A stretch of 9,282 bases of DNA from Planctomycetota bacterium (GCA_007131555.1 SLQH01000246.1:1-9282), one strand, 5' to 3'. Positions 1 to 8,549 are shown, numbered from the stretch's first letter. A program made the numbers and translations. Notes: generated by a model not told the origin, from the sequence alone.

Positions 1-1
1 T

Positions 2-322
2 GATCTGGGACCCACCGATCCCCATCTGCGGCGTTATCGCGATGCCCAAAACTTCACCACCAAGAAAAAATGCTGGCTGACCTTCCTGCTGCTGTTGATC
101 GGCACCCTGGTGATCTGTGCGGTACTGGTCGTGGTATTGATGATGTTCGTGCCAACGGTCAACAGTGCCATGCGCCGTGCCCTCCCGCCCTGGCTCTATG
201 ACATGGTGCCGCAACGCGGTGGCACCACCACGCCTGCGGTCACGCCCAGCGAACCGGCTCCCATCGAAGACAGTGCCGATCAGGCCATGGACGCTGCCGA
301 TGAGGAGGCCACTGATGACTGA
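2..322 (+). CDS. 3' end of a single-pass membrane protein of unknown function (5' truncated by the window)
   Basis: The reading frame is open from the first complete codon at position 2 to TGA at 320-322, so the start lies upstream of the window and 106 C-terminal residues are visible. Residues 1-23 of the visible part are polar and end in a Lys-Lys-Lys cluster. Residues 24-51 are a strongly hydrophobic helix of Leu, Ile and Val. A proline- and threonine-rich stretch and an acidic tail ending in Asp-Asp follow. The basic cluster before the helix suggests that the N-terminal part is cytoplasmic and the acidic tail is outside (positive-inside rule, inference). I recognise no domain, so the family cannot be named. 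The gene overlaps the next one by 8 nt, which implies one transcript and probably coupled translation with the Roadblock gene. A role in the same membrane complex is a guess from position only. Confidence 0.75.
   Translation, partial: DLGPTDPHLRRYRDAQNFTTKKKCWLTFLLLLIGTLVICAVLVVVLMMFVPTVNSAMRRALPPWLYDMVPQRGGTTTPAVTPSEPAPIEDSADQAMDAADEEATDD
303..308 (+). promoter_or_regulatory. Shine-Dalgarno site deciding the Roadblock gene start
   Basis: AGGAGG lies 6 nt before ATG 315 and inside the end of the upstream coding region. It favours 315 over the next in-frame ATG at 324. It also argues against the open frame upstream (back to 165), which overlaps the membrane-protein gene. Confidence 0.7.
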
Positions 323-839
323 CATGTCGGAAAACATGGCCCTGCGCTATCGTCGTCTGGCCTTCTATGCCGAGGACATCGACCGCTTCAATGAAGTCTT
401 GCTGGCCTTTGTCAAGAAGGCCGACGCCCGCTGCGTGCTGCTGATCGACAAGGATGGACATCTGGTGGCCCGGCAGGGCTTCTTCGACTCCATCGACTCG
501 GCAAGTCTGTCGGCCCTGGTCGCCGGCTCCTTCGCCAGCACCCGCGAGGTAGCCAAGCAACTGGGCGAACCAGAGTTCCAGGTCCTGTTCCATCAAGGCG
601 CCAGCAACAGCATCTTCATCACCCTGGTCGGCGATCGGACCCTCCAAGTGGCGGTGTTTGACGGCAGCACCAAGCCTGGACTGATCCAGGTCCTGGGCCG
701 TGAACTGGCCGGCAAGGTGGTCGCCATCCTGGATGAGATCGCCCAACGACCGGTCCAGGAAGACAAGGGCCCACAACTGGACGAGGGCTTCTCCGACCAG
801 ATGAAGAATCAGATCGATGATCTCTTTGGCGGACTCTAG
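315..839 (+). CDS. Roadblock/LC7 domain protein, MglB-like (GTPase regulator type)
   Basis: The 174-residue product matches the Roadblock/LC7 fold of the MglB type. An N-terminal helix (about residues 15-36) is followed by a strand and turn of the form VLLIDKDGHLVARQG (about 41-55). Next comes a helix (about 62-82), then the strand segment with FHQGASNSIFITLVGDR (about 92-108) and QVAVFD (111-116), and a closing helix (about 120-144). These line up in order with Myxococcus MglB, which also has a VDKNG turn, a FHEG motif and a VGSR motif (from memory). MglB proteins dimerise and act on Ras-like MglA GTPases in cell polarity, and other Roadblock proteins serve as scaffolds. About 30 extra C-terminal residues end in a short amphipathic segment, NQIDDLFGGL. 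Start 315 is supported by the SD at 303-308. The gene overlaps the upstream gene and lies 8 nt before the PATAN/TPR gene, so all three are probably co-translated. No GTPase gene is visible. The family call is firm; the GTPase-regulator role is inferred. Confidence 0.88.
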   Translation: MTDMSENMALRYRRLAFYAEDIDRFNEVLLAFVKKADARCVLLIDKDGHLVARQGFFDSIDSASLSALVAGSFASTREVAKQLGEPEFQVLFHQGASNSIFITLVGDRTLQVAVFDGSTKPGLIQVLGRELAGKVVAILDEIAQRPVQEDKGPQLDEGFSDQMKNQIDDLFGGL

Positions 840-842
840 GAG
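838..842 (+). promoter_or_regulatory. Shine-Dalgarno site for the PATAN/TPR/propeller gene
   Basis: AGGAG overlaps the stop codon of the Roadblock gene (837-839) and sits 5 nt before ATG 848. This supports the start and suggests that ribosomes terminating on the Roadblock gene help initiation here. Confidence 0.65.
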
Positions 843-847
843 CACAC

Positions 848-3800
848 ATGGCCTTCCAGGGATCGCTCGAATCGGTCAACCTCGCCGACATTCTCCAGAC
901 CCTGGCGATGAACCGACAGACCGGCACCTTGTCCATCACCCGTGATGGGCAGCACAGCCGTCATATCTGGTTCGAAAATGGCGATATCGCCATCGTTGAC
1001 GCAGCCTCCAACGATGGCGGCCCCCTCCTGCTGGAGGTCATGGTCAGCAAAGGCGTTCTGAACCAGGCCCAGGCCGAGGAGTTGCGCAAGCGCCTCTACA
1101 GCTCTCGCCAGGACCTGCGTGAACTGCTGATGGCTTCCAACCTCGTCCCGCTGCCAGAACTGGACGAGGTCTGCGCCTGGTGTATCGAAGAAGCCGTTTG
1201 CGATCTCTTCGAATGGGAGACTGGATCCTTCGTCTTCACTGATGGCGAACCCGCCGACGCCCTGCGCGTGCCCGAGATCGTCGTCAGTGGATCGGTACGC
1301 CTGCCCACCACCTCGGTAGTGATGGAGGCCACCCGACGCAAGGACGAATGGGGTTGCATCTGGCAGATCATCAGTTCGCCGGACGAGCTGTACATGGTCG
1401 ACAATGATGGGCGCAGCCGGCTGCGCGGGCTGGAGCCGGATCCAGAGGAGCTCAAGGTCCTGCGCTATCTTGATGGTCGCCACACCATTGATGCCATCGC
1501 CCGCATGGTCGGAGTATCCCGCTTCGATGCCTTTGCCATCGTCGCCCGACTGGTCGAAAACGACATTGCCCGACCACGCTCTCCCCAGGACATCGTCGCC
1601 GATGCCCTGGCCCTACGCGATGACGGCCATGTCGACAAGGCGCGGGCCCTGCTCCAGAACGCCGCCAACCGTCTCAAGGTGCCTGAAGTCATACGCCCCC
1701 TGGCAGAGATCTGCATGGAACAGCGCGATGTCCCCGAGGCGGTCGCCCTGTACCTGGATCTGATTCAACAGGCCCAGGACGATGGCGATCTGCCTCAGGC
1801 CCTGGCTGATCTTGACATCGTCACCGAAATCAACCCCCAGGATCCAGACCTCCAACTGGAACGCGCCGACGTATTGCTGGAGTTGGACCGTATCAGCGAA
1901 GCCGTGAAGGGCTTCCTGGTGGGAGCAGAAAGCTATCTCAACTCTCGTGAGATCAAACTCGCGGTCGATGCCTGTCACAGGGCCAAGGACCTGGAACCGG
2001 CCAACCCCGAACCGCACCGTCTCCTCGCCAAGGCCTATCTGCTCGACAACCAGGGCGAGAACGCGGTCATCGAATACAAGTCCCTCTGGCATACCCTGCT
2101 GTCCTCCATGCGACCGCGCCGGGCCCTGGAGGAGCTGGAACGCATTCTGCGCCAAGACTGCAAGTTTCCCAAGGTCAGCGATCAGGTCCTCGGCCATGCC
2201 CGTGGTTCCGAGGCCGTCAAGACCGGCTCCGCTCTGCGCCTGCTGATCTATCTGATCATCCTGATGGTGCTGGGTGGCGCTGGCTACTACGGGTATTCCT
2301 ACTGGCAGGATGAGATCCTGGTCCGCGATGAAGACCAGAAGCTGGAAGCTTTTGAGACACGCCTGCGACGGGATCGTGCCGACCCCGCAGCACTACAGGT
2401 CCTGCGGGCAGAGATCGAGGAACGCAACCTGACCCGGGTCCCCTCGGAATTACGCGAGCGCTATGGCGCAGTGCATGAAGAAGTCGTCTCCACCCTCGAA
2501 GATCACGCTGAAACCGAACGTCTCCAGATCGTCGCTCGCATATCCGATGCCCAATCAAGCGCAGTACTGGACGAAATTGACCAGCGCATCGAAGCCTTTA
2601 CTCAACGTTTCCAGCGCACCGCAGCAGTCGGCAAGATCGAAGAGATACGCCGCATGGCCCACGAACGACGCATGGACATGGAGATTGCTCCTCTTGAGCG
2701 CCAGATCCGTGAACGTTGGGAAAGCTATGACTGGGATCAGGCCCTCGCCCAGTTGCGGCAACTGGCCAGTCGCGATGACCTGCCCAGCGACATCCGGGGC
2801 CGCCTTGAAGACCTGGCTGACGAATGGCATCGCCGACTCCACAGCAGCAACTGGTTGCGGCTGCAAGGTCAGGAACTGGAACGCGCCCGCTTCCACGATC
2901 GGGCCATGACCGTCTACCGTCGGGCCATGGACACCGACGATGGCGATGCCACCTCTCGAGAACGGGCCCGCGAGGCCTTCATCCGCCTTGAACAGCAGAT
3001 CATCAGCGACAAGCGGGATGAAGTCCTACGGGCCATTGATGGGGGAGACCGGGATCGCATCTTTGAGCGCTTCGATGAACTGCAGGCCCTGGCCAATCAG
3101 GCCCTGAGCCGAGAGGCACGGGCCATGCCAACATCCATTGCCCTCCCTTTCACCCTGCACATCGACCATCATCATACGGTGCTTGAAATCCGCCGCGCCG
3201 ATGATGACGAACGCTTACAGGTCACCGCGCCGGAGGACAGCAGTGGCCGCTGGTCCACAACCGTGACCTATGGATACGAGGATGAAGTGATCGTCACCGC
3301 CAGCAGGCGCGGCTTCGATCCGCAACGCCTGCTCATCCGCGCCCATGATCGGCGCATTGAGGCCCCCCTCGTACTGCGTCGCGGTCCGACCTGGCAGGCC
3401 GATCTGGGCGGCGCCGCCATCACCACCCCCATAGCCTTCCAGAACATGATTCTGACCGGCACCGACCGCAACCAGTTGGTGTTCGTCTCCGCCGAGGATG
3501 GCACCACCAAGTCCTTGTCATTCCCGCATCAGGTCAGCCAATTCACCAGTGATCCGTTCATCTATCGCGGCATCGCCTATCTGACCCTGGCCGGTCAGGT
3601 CCACGCCGTCGATCTCCGCAGTTCGCGCCCGCTGTGGAACTTTCCTGGTCGCAGTGATGACATCGGCGCCCCTGCCTTGGGTCGCCGCGGCGTATGGGTC
3701 CAGGAACATCCCCAGAAAATCGATGAACTGCTGGTCTTCACCGGTAGTGAGATCGACGGCGGCATCGGTGGCGGACAGATGGTCACCCTTGGCGTACGCC

Positions 3801-4486
3801 AACAACAGACTTACCGATACATGGACAGCCCCTTGCCACGAACCATCAGTGGACCACCGGTTTCGATTGACAACGTGCTCTACATCCCGATCGGCAACGC
3901 GGTGATGGCCGCCCAGACCGACTCAATCGGCATCAACAGGCCCTTGACGGTCCATTACACCCATGATATCGCCGGCGAAGCGCTTGCCGGAGCCCGGGCC
4001 GTACATATGGGTCAGCGCAAGGCCATACTCATCACTGACGCCAACGGCCTGGTCATCGCCCTTGATGCCAATCCCCATACCGCCGCCAGTGAACGGGTCC
4101 TGGTCACCTGGCTCCTTGAAGAAGGCGCCGACGCCCGCTTCGCTCCCAGCTATGACCAGGAACGTCAACAAGCCTATGTCTCCTTGGCCGAACGTGGCCG
4201 GGTCATCGCCCTTGATCTGTCCGATGACAGCGGCCGGGTGGCCTGGCGCTTCCCGGGGCAAAGCCGTATGGGCAGACTGCTCGGCGCCCCGGTCATGGGC
4301 CGCAACGGGCTCTACATCGCCGACGATGCCGGTCATCTCTATTGCATCGATCCCACAAGCGGAGAACCACGTTGGCAGGTCGACATCGGCAACCGCACCA
4401 CAGCCGGCCTCCTGGCCCACGATGGCCGCATCTACATCCCCTCGCGCAACAATCTGCTGTGCTTCGATGAGGGCGACAGCGAGTAG
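848..4486 (+). CDS. Bitopic DUF4388/PATAN-TPR-TM-helical stalk-PEGA-like-PQQ propeller protein
   Basis: The 1212-residue protein has a clear modular order. Residues 1-135 are a DUF4388 (PATAN-type) domain, with the opening LADILQTLAMNRQTGTLSI and the WFENGDIAIVDA signature. About 195-245 looks like a small winged-helix segment (FDAFAIVARLVEND). About 250-440 holds TPR-like helical repeats, such as DLEPANPEPHRLLAKAYLLD at 381-400. Residues 461-482 form one membrane helix. About 490-760 is charged, helical and coiled-coil prone. About 768-845 resembles a PEGA-type beta domain (GYEDEVIVTASRRGF). About 846-1212 is a PQQ/BamB-like propeller with repeated blade ends (LWNFPG, AWRFPG, RWQVDIG) and strands such as GLYIADDAGHLYCID. 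Basic residues precede the membrane helix and acidic ones follow it, so the PATAN and TPR part should be cytoplasmic and the propeller periplasmic. There is no N-terminal signal peptide. Context suggests partnership with the Roadblock protein. Function is unknown; a transmembrane scaffold or sensor is inferred. Confidence 0.9.
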   Translation: MAFQGSLESVNLADILQTLAMNRQTGTLSITRDGQHSRHIWFENGDIAIVDAASNDGGPLLLEVMVSKGVLNQAQAEELRKRLYSSRQDLRELLMASNLVPLPELDEVCAWCIEEAVCDLFEWETGSFVFTDGEPADALRVPEIVVSGSVRLPTTSVVMEATRRKDEWGCIWQIISSPDELYMVDNDGRSRLRGLEPDPEELKVLRYLDGRHTIDAIARMVGVSRFDAFAIVARLVENDIARPRSPQDIVADALALRDDGHVDKARALLQNAANRLKVPEVIRPLAEICMEQRDVPEAVALYLDLIQQAQDDGDLPQALADLDIVTEINPQDPDLQLERADVLLELDRISEAVKGFLVGAESYLNSREIKLAVDACHRAKDLEPANPEPHRLLAKAYLLDNQGENAVIEYKSLWHTLLSSMRPRRALEELERILRQDCKFPKVSDQVLGHARGSEAVKTGSALRLLIYLIILMVLGGAGYYGYSYWQDEILVRDEDQKLEAFETRLRRDRADPAALQVLRAEIEERNLTRVPSELRERYGAVHEEVVSTLEDHAETERLQIVARISDAQSSAVLDEIDQRIEAFTQRFQRTAAVGKIEEIRRMAHERRMDMEIAPLERQIRERWESYDWDQALAQLRQLASRDDLPSDIRGRLEDLADEWHRRLHSSNWLRLQGQELERARFHDRAMTVYRRAMDTDDGDATSRERAREAFIRLEQQIISDKRDEVLRAIDGGDRDRIFERFDELQALANQALSREARAMPTSIALPFTLHIDHHHTVLEIRRADDDERLQVTAPEDSSGRWSTTVTYGYEDEVIVTASRRGFDPQRLLIRAHDRRIEAPLVLRRGPTWQADLGGAAITTPIAFQNMILTGTDRNQLVFVSAEDGTTKSLSFPHQVSQFTSDPFIYRGIAYLTLAGQVHAVDLRSSRPLWNFPGRSDDIGAPALGRRGVWVQEHPQKIDELLVFTGSEIDGGIGGGQMVTLGVRQQQTYRYMDSPLPRTISGPPVSIDNVLYIPIGNAVMAAQTDSIGINRPLTVHYTHDIAGEALAGARAVHMGQRKAILITDANGLVIALDANPHTAASERVLVTWLLEEGADARFAPSYDQERQQAYVSLAERGRVIALDLSDDSGRVAWRFPGQSRMGRLLGAPVMGRNGLYIADDAGHLYCIDPTSGEPRWQVDIGNRTTAGLLAHDGRIYIPSRNNLLCFDEGDSE

Positions 4487-4565
4487 GACGCGACCTGAGC
4501 GGATGTCATCACGCCTGCGCCAAGGCCACTGGCGAACGGCCCATTCCCCAGACCATCCCTAACCC
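4487..4565 (+). other. Intergenic gap after the propeller gene, no clear signal
   Basis: This 79-nt gap contains only a weak hairpin (CGCCA at 4518-4522 with TGGCG at 4530-4534, 7-nt loop) and no following T run. I see no convincing terminator, promoter or Shine-Dalgarno site. Whether the transporter gene is co-transcribed with the operon upstream cannot be decided from the sequence. Confidence 0.4.
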
Positions 4566-5468
4566 ATGCACTGGACCACTCTCGGACTCTGCTCGGCCTT
4601 GGCCTTGGGACTCTACGATGTCGCCAAGAAACACGCCCTGCGCGACAATGCCGTGCTGCCGGTATTGCTGGGAACCGTGATCTGTGGAGCTCTGGCGGCC
4701 TCCATACCAGCCGTACTGGCACATTGCTGGCCAGGCCTGGTAGCAGGCTCATGGCTTGAGTATCCACCGCTGCCACCAGGAGCGGTATGGCATGCCCTGG
4801 CCAAGGCGATTCTGGTGGCCTCATCATGGATCTGCGCCTACTTCGCCCTCAAGCATCTACCGATCAGCATGGCGGCTCCGATCCGGGCCGCCGGACCTCT
4901 GCTGGTCATCCTGGGGGCCACCCTCCTGTTTGCCGAGGTGCCACGACCGCTGCAGGGGCTGGGCATCGCGGTACTGATCGGCGGCTACGGCATCTTCAAC
5001 CGCCTCGGCCGACATGACGGCATCACCATGATGCGGTCAGGATGGATCTGGCTGATGATCCTGGCCACCGCTTTGGGATCACTGAGCTCCCTGTATGACC
5101 GCTGGCTGATCGGCGACCATGGTTGTCATCCCATCAGCCTCCAGATCGCCTTCGCTTGGTGGCTGGTGCCGGTACTGGGATTGGTGGTCGCCGTTGTGTG
5201 GTGGCCCGGCCGCCGGCACCACACCCTACCACAATGGCGGTGGAGCATCGCCGCTGTTGGCCTGCTGTTGATTGCTGCTGATCTGGTCTACTTCCACGCC
5301 GTTGCCGACGAGGCCGCCCTGATCGGCGTCCTCTCGGCCCTGCGCCGTTCCAGTGTTGCGGTCAGCTTGGCGGTCGGCGGCCTGGTCTTCCGCGAACAAC
5401 GCACCGGAACCAAATTCCTGGCCTTGATGGCGGTCCTTGCCGGGGTAACCCTGATCATCATCGGCTGA
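4566..5468 (+). CDS. EamA/DMT-superfamily membrane transporter
   Basis: The product has 300 residues, the usual length for the drug/metabolite transporter superfamily, and about ten hydrophobic segments (roughly 5-20, 29-53, 73-93, 100-122, 128-145, 158-178, 190-213, 226-246, 252-276 and 282-300). The two halves repeat the EamA pattern. The first has LPISMAAPIRAAGPLLVILGA before a LLFAEVPRPLQ segment (about 98-130). The second has DEAALIGVLSALRRSSVAVS before a VFREQRTGTK segment (about 248-283). The conserved Glu after the fourth helix of each half is present (124 and 277). Members export or import small metabolites across the inner membrane, and the substrate cannot be read from the sequence. 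An in-frame TAA at 4560-4562 makes ATG 4566 the earliest possible start, although no Shine-Dalgarno site precedes it. The last residue is followed by a 65-nt gap before the protease gene on the same strand. Confidence 0.88.
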   Translation: MHWTTLGLCSALALGLYDVAKKHALRDNAVLPVLLGTVICGALAASIPAVLAHCWPGLVAGSWLEYPPLPPGAVWHALAKAILVASSWICAYFALKHLPISMAAPIRAAGPLLVILGATLLFAEVPRPLQGLGIAVLIGGYGIFNRLGRHDGITMMRSGWIWLMILATALGSLSSLYDRWLIGDHGCHPISLQIAFAWWLVPVLGLVVAVVWWPGRRHHTLPQWRWSIAAVGLLLIAADLVYFHAVADEAALIGVLSALRRSSVAVSLAVGGLVFREQRTGTKFLALMAVLAGVTLIIIG

Positions 5469-5519
5469 ACCGTTACCCTGTGCTTGTCGGTACCGTGACC
5501 AAGTCTAGAGTCGTCCTTG

Positions 5520-5525
5520 AAAGGA
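5520..5525 (+). promoter_or_regulatory. Shine-Dalgarno site deciding the protease start
   Basis: AAAGGA lies 8 nt before ATG 5534 but runs directly into the earlier in-frame ATG 5525, leaving that codon no spacing. A still earlier GTG at 5480 would place a charged stretch before the signal peptide. 5534 is therefore the preferred start. Confidence 0.55.
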
Positions 5526-5533
5526 TGAACCGC

Positions 5534-7021
<1,488 letters not shown>

Positions 7022-7059
7022 CCGCGACCATGCTCAGTATTCGGATGAATCCTTGGCTG
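7022..7059. other. Short convergent intergenic gap
   Basis: Thirty-eight nt separate the ends of the protease gene and the MscS-like gene. Only a trivial 4-bp repeat (ATTC...GAAT, about 7040-7051) is present, so I see no strong bidirectional terminator here. Confidence 0.4.
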
Positions 7060-7572
7060 CTACTCGCCCCAGCCCTGCTCGCGCTTTTCTATGCGGATGA
7101 TCCGCTGGACCACCACATTGTTGGGAATGGCGAAACGATCTCCGTCGTCATTTTCCAACATCATGTGCCACATGGTCACGTCGACGATCCGGCCATGACA
7201 ATCGGGCAGATCGGCCACTGTTACCCGGTCACCGATGCGATAGGGATAACGGAAGAAGATCAGGACACCGGCGGTGATGTTGCTGAGTATCGACCATACA
7301 GCGAAGAAGGCGATGCCGATCAGGGTAAAGACGCCCGTCGAAAAGATCAACAGACCTTCGAAGTCAATGCCCCACACTGTCGACAGGGCAAATATCATGA
7401 TGAACAGCAGCAACAACGAACAGGTCTTGCGGACCGCAACGGGGCGACTGGCGACAAACCCACGCCGTTGCGCATAACGATGAATAACGTACTTCAACAG
7501 CAGTGACAATACGATGAAGGCTGCCAGGACAACCGTACTCAATATCAATTGGGTCAGCAGACGTGGATCCAT
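7060..7572 (-). CDS. Short MscS-family mechanosensitive channel protein
   Basis: The 170-residue product has hydrophobic helices at about 6-28 and 50-67. A third, pore-type helix follows from about 71 into the MscS signature IGIAFFAVWSILSNITAGVL (85-104), then FRYPYRIGDRV (107-117), a small beta domain, and IPNNVVVQRII (139-149). This is the channel core and beta domain of MscS, which opens under membrane tension to release solutes. The protein stops about 21 residues after the IPN motif, so the alpha/beta cage domain that adds roughly 100 residues in E. coli MscS is missing. No homologous continuation is evident before the stop. ATG 7572 is chosen because GGAGG (7581-7585 on the plus strand as CCTCC) lies 8 nt upstream; an ATG at 7608 opens the same frame but has less support. 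The gene follows the AmaP-like gene by 68 nt on the same strand. Confidence 0.85.
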   Translation of the reverse strand: MDPRLLTQLILSTVVLAAFIVLSLLLKYVIHRYAQRRGFVASRPVAVRKTCSLLLLFIMIFALSTVWGIDFEGLLIFSTGVFTLIGIAFFAVWSILSNITAGVLIFFRYPYRIGDRVTVADLPDCHGRIVDVTMWHMMLENDDGDRFAIPNNVVVQRIIRIEKREQGWGE

Positions 7573-7580
7573 GATGTCGT

Positions 7581-7585
7581 CCTCC
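7581..7585 (-). promoter_or_regulatory. Shine-Dalgarno site for the MscS-like gene
   Basis: GGAGG on the minus strand lies 8 nt before ATG 7572 and fixes that start in preference to the upstream in-frame ATG codons at 7593 and 7608. Confidence 0.65.
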
Positions 7586-7606
7586 CTTCTCATCCCTGAA
7601 GCCGTC

Positions 7607-7635
7607 ACTGCTCAGAGATATCGCTTCTGAGCAGT
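7607..7635. repeat. Perfect 10-bp inverted repeat (hairpin) between the AmaP-like and MscS-like genes
   Basis: ACTGCTCAGA at 7607-7616 and TCTGAGCAGT at 7626-7635 are exact reverse complements separated by 9 nt. In the transcript of the minus-strand genes, the hairpin begins 5 nt after the AmaP-like stop codon. No T run follows on the minus strand, so it is not a classic intrinsic terminator. It could be a Rho-assisted terminator, a 3'-end stabiliser that sets different expression for the two genes, or a protein-binding palindrome. Confidence 0.6.
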
Positions 7636-7640
7636 CGTCT

Positions 7641-8549
7641 TCAATCTTCTTCGTCGTCGTCTTCTACCGGGTAGGCTGGGCCACGGTACAGATCATCCTC
7701 CGATGTCTCGTCCTCATCGCTGCGGGCTCCGTCATCCTCATCAGTTCCCTCGATCAGCGCATCATCAACATCATCGCCTTCTGGGACATCACTTTCGGAC
7801 CCCATGTCATCAGTCAGGCGGCGGTCAAGCACGGCCGCACCAGGCCCGGTGACGATACCTTCTACGCCCTCGCTACTACGACGCCGCGCCAACAGGGCGG
7901 CCCCGGCCTGACTGCCGATATCTCCACGGGTTGCCGCCAGACCGGGCAGCGGCAACGGCGATGATATGATCGGTTGCCCAGCAGGGTCGACCTCGCTGGT
8001 CGCCGTGGGCGCATCAGCCTGACGACGCTGATTGAGACGATGAACCGCAAGATCAATGCGCACCGCCTCTTGTTCGGGCATCAACTCGGCCAAACGGCGC
8101 CGCAGCAGGTCCTGACAGCGGCGGTTGATACCGGTGATATCGCCATCATCCCACAGATTGAGCACCGCCTCGATGACCAGGGTCCGGCGGACGCGATCCT
8201 CATAGACCCGCATCTGCACCGAACGGACCGAGAACTCCTGCTCAACGGCTCTGGTCAGGGCCTCCTCAATAGCGATCAGGCTGACCGCCACAGTACCCAA
8301 TTCAGTGGTGTAACTGATCTCACGGGCATAACGCCGCGCCATCAGCCAGCGCATGATCAGAGCCGCCGGCAACAGGGATATGGCTGCCCCAAGGGCGATG
8401 AACACCCAGCCTCCACCCGGCATGGCCCGGCGTTCAATGATCATCGCCAAGACATCGTCCACTTCCTCACCCAAGGCCCCCAGGAATATCAGGGCTATGC
8501 CGACAATGAGGACCAGCACTGCAGTGATCAGACGCAGCAGAGTATGCAT
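7641..8549 (-). CDS. AmaP-like membrane protein with Asp23/DUF322-type domain and acidic tail
   Basis: From ATG 8549 the product has 302 residues. Two membrane helices (about 5-25 and 47-68) form a hairpin. A segment resembling the Asp23/DUF322 family follows at about 78-172: TTELGTVAVSLIAIEEALTR, then VQMRVYEDRVRRTLVIEAVL, then helices with CQDLLRRRLAELM. This order matches AmaP, which in Staphylococcus anchors the alkaline-shock protein Asp23 to the membrane. Both connecting ends should face the cytoplasm. Residues about 173-245 look disordered, and residues 246-302 are extremely acidic, ending DDDEED. The start is placed before the first helix; a weak GGGGA lies 4 nt upstream. An extension to an ATG at 8654 would overlap the transporter gene and is less likely. 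No separate Asp23 gene is in the window. Its role as a membrane anchor is by family analogy only. Confidence 0.72.
   Translation of the reverse strand: MHTLLRLITAVLVLIVGIALIFLGALGEEVDDVLAMIIERRAMPGGGWVFIALGAAISLLPAALIMRWLMARRYAREISYTTELGTVAVSLIAIEEALTRAVEQEFSVRSVQMRVYEDRVRRTLVIEAVLNLWDDGDITGINRRCQDLLRRRLAELMPEQEAVRIDLAVHRLNQRRQADAPTATSEVDPAGQPIISSPLPLPGLAATRGDIGSQAGAALLARRRSSEGVEGIVTGPGAAVLDRRLTDDMGSESDVPEGDDVDDALIEGTDEDDGARSDEDETSEDDLYRGPAYPVEDDDEED

Noticed and set aside
165..314. Upstream extension of the Roadblock reading frame
   Set aside because: It overlaps the membrane-protein frame throughout and lacks Roadblock features; the SD at 303-308 supports 315.
4518..4534. Hairpin CGCCA...TGGCG after the propeller gene
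   Set aside because: Only 5 bp, no T run, and weak; not called as a terminator.
5484..5511. Possible promoter TTGTCG / TAGAGT with 16-nt spacing before the protease gene
   Set aside because: Each box matches only 4 of 6 consensus bases and the sigma factor preferences of the organism are unknown.
5480..5533. Longer protease start at GTG 5480 or ATG 5525
   Set aside because: GTG 5480 adds a charged stretch before the signal peptide; ATG 5525 abuts the SD with no spacing. 5534 fits better.
7030..7506. Plus-strand open frame opposite the MscS-like gene
   Set aside because: The opposite strand carries clear MscS motifs and a good SD; the plus frame shows no recognisable protein features beyond its first hydrophobic stretch.
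7650..7790. Triplet-rich DNA (TCTTCGTCG type) considered as a tandem repeat
   Set aside because: It encodes the acidic Asp/Glu tail of the AmaP-like protein and has no regular unit length.
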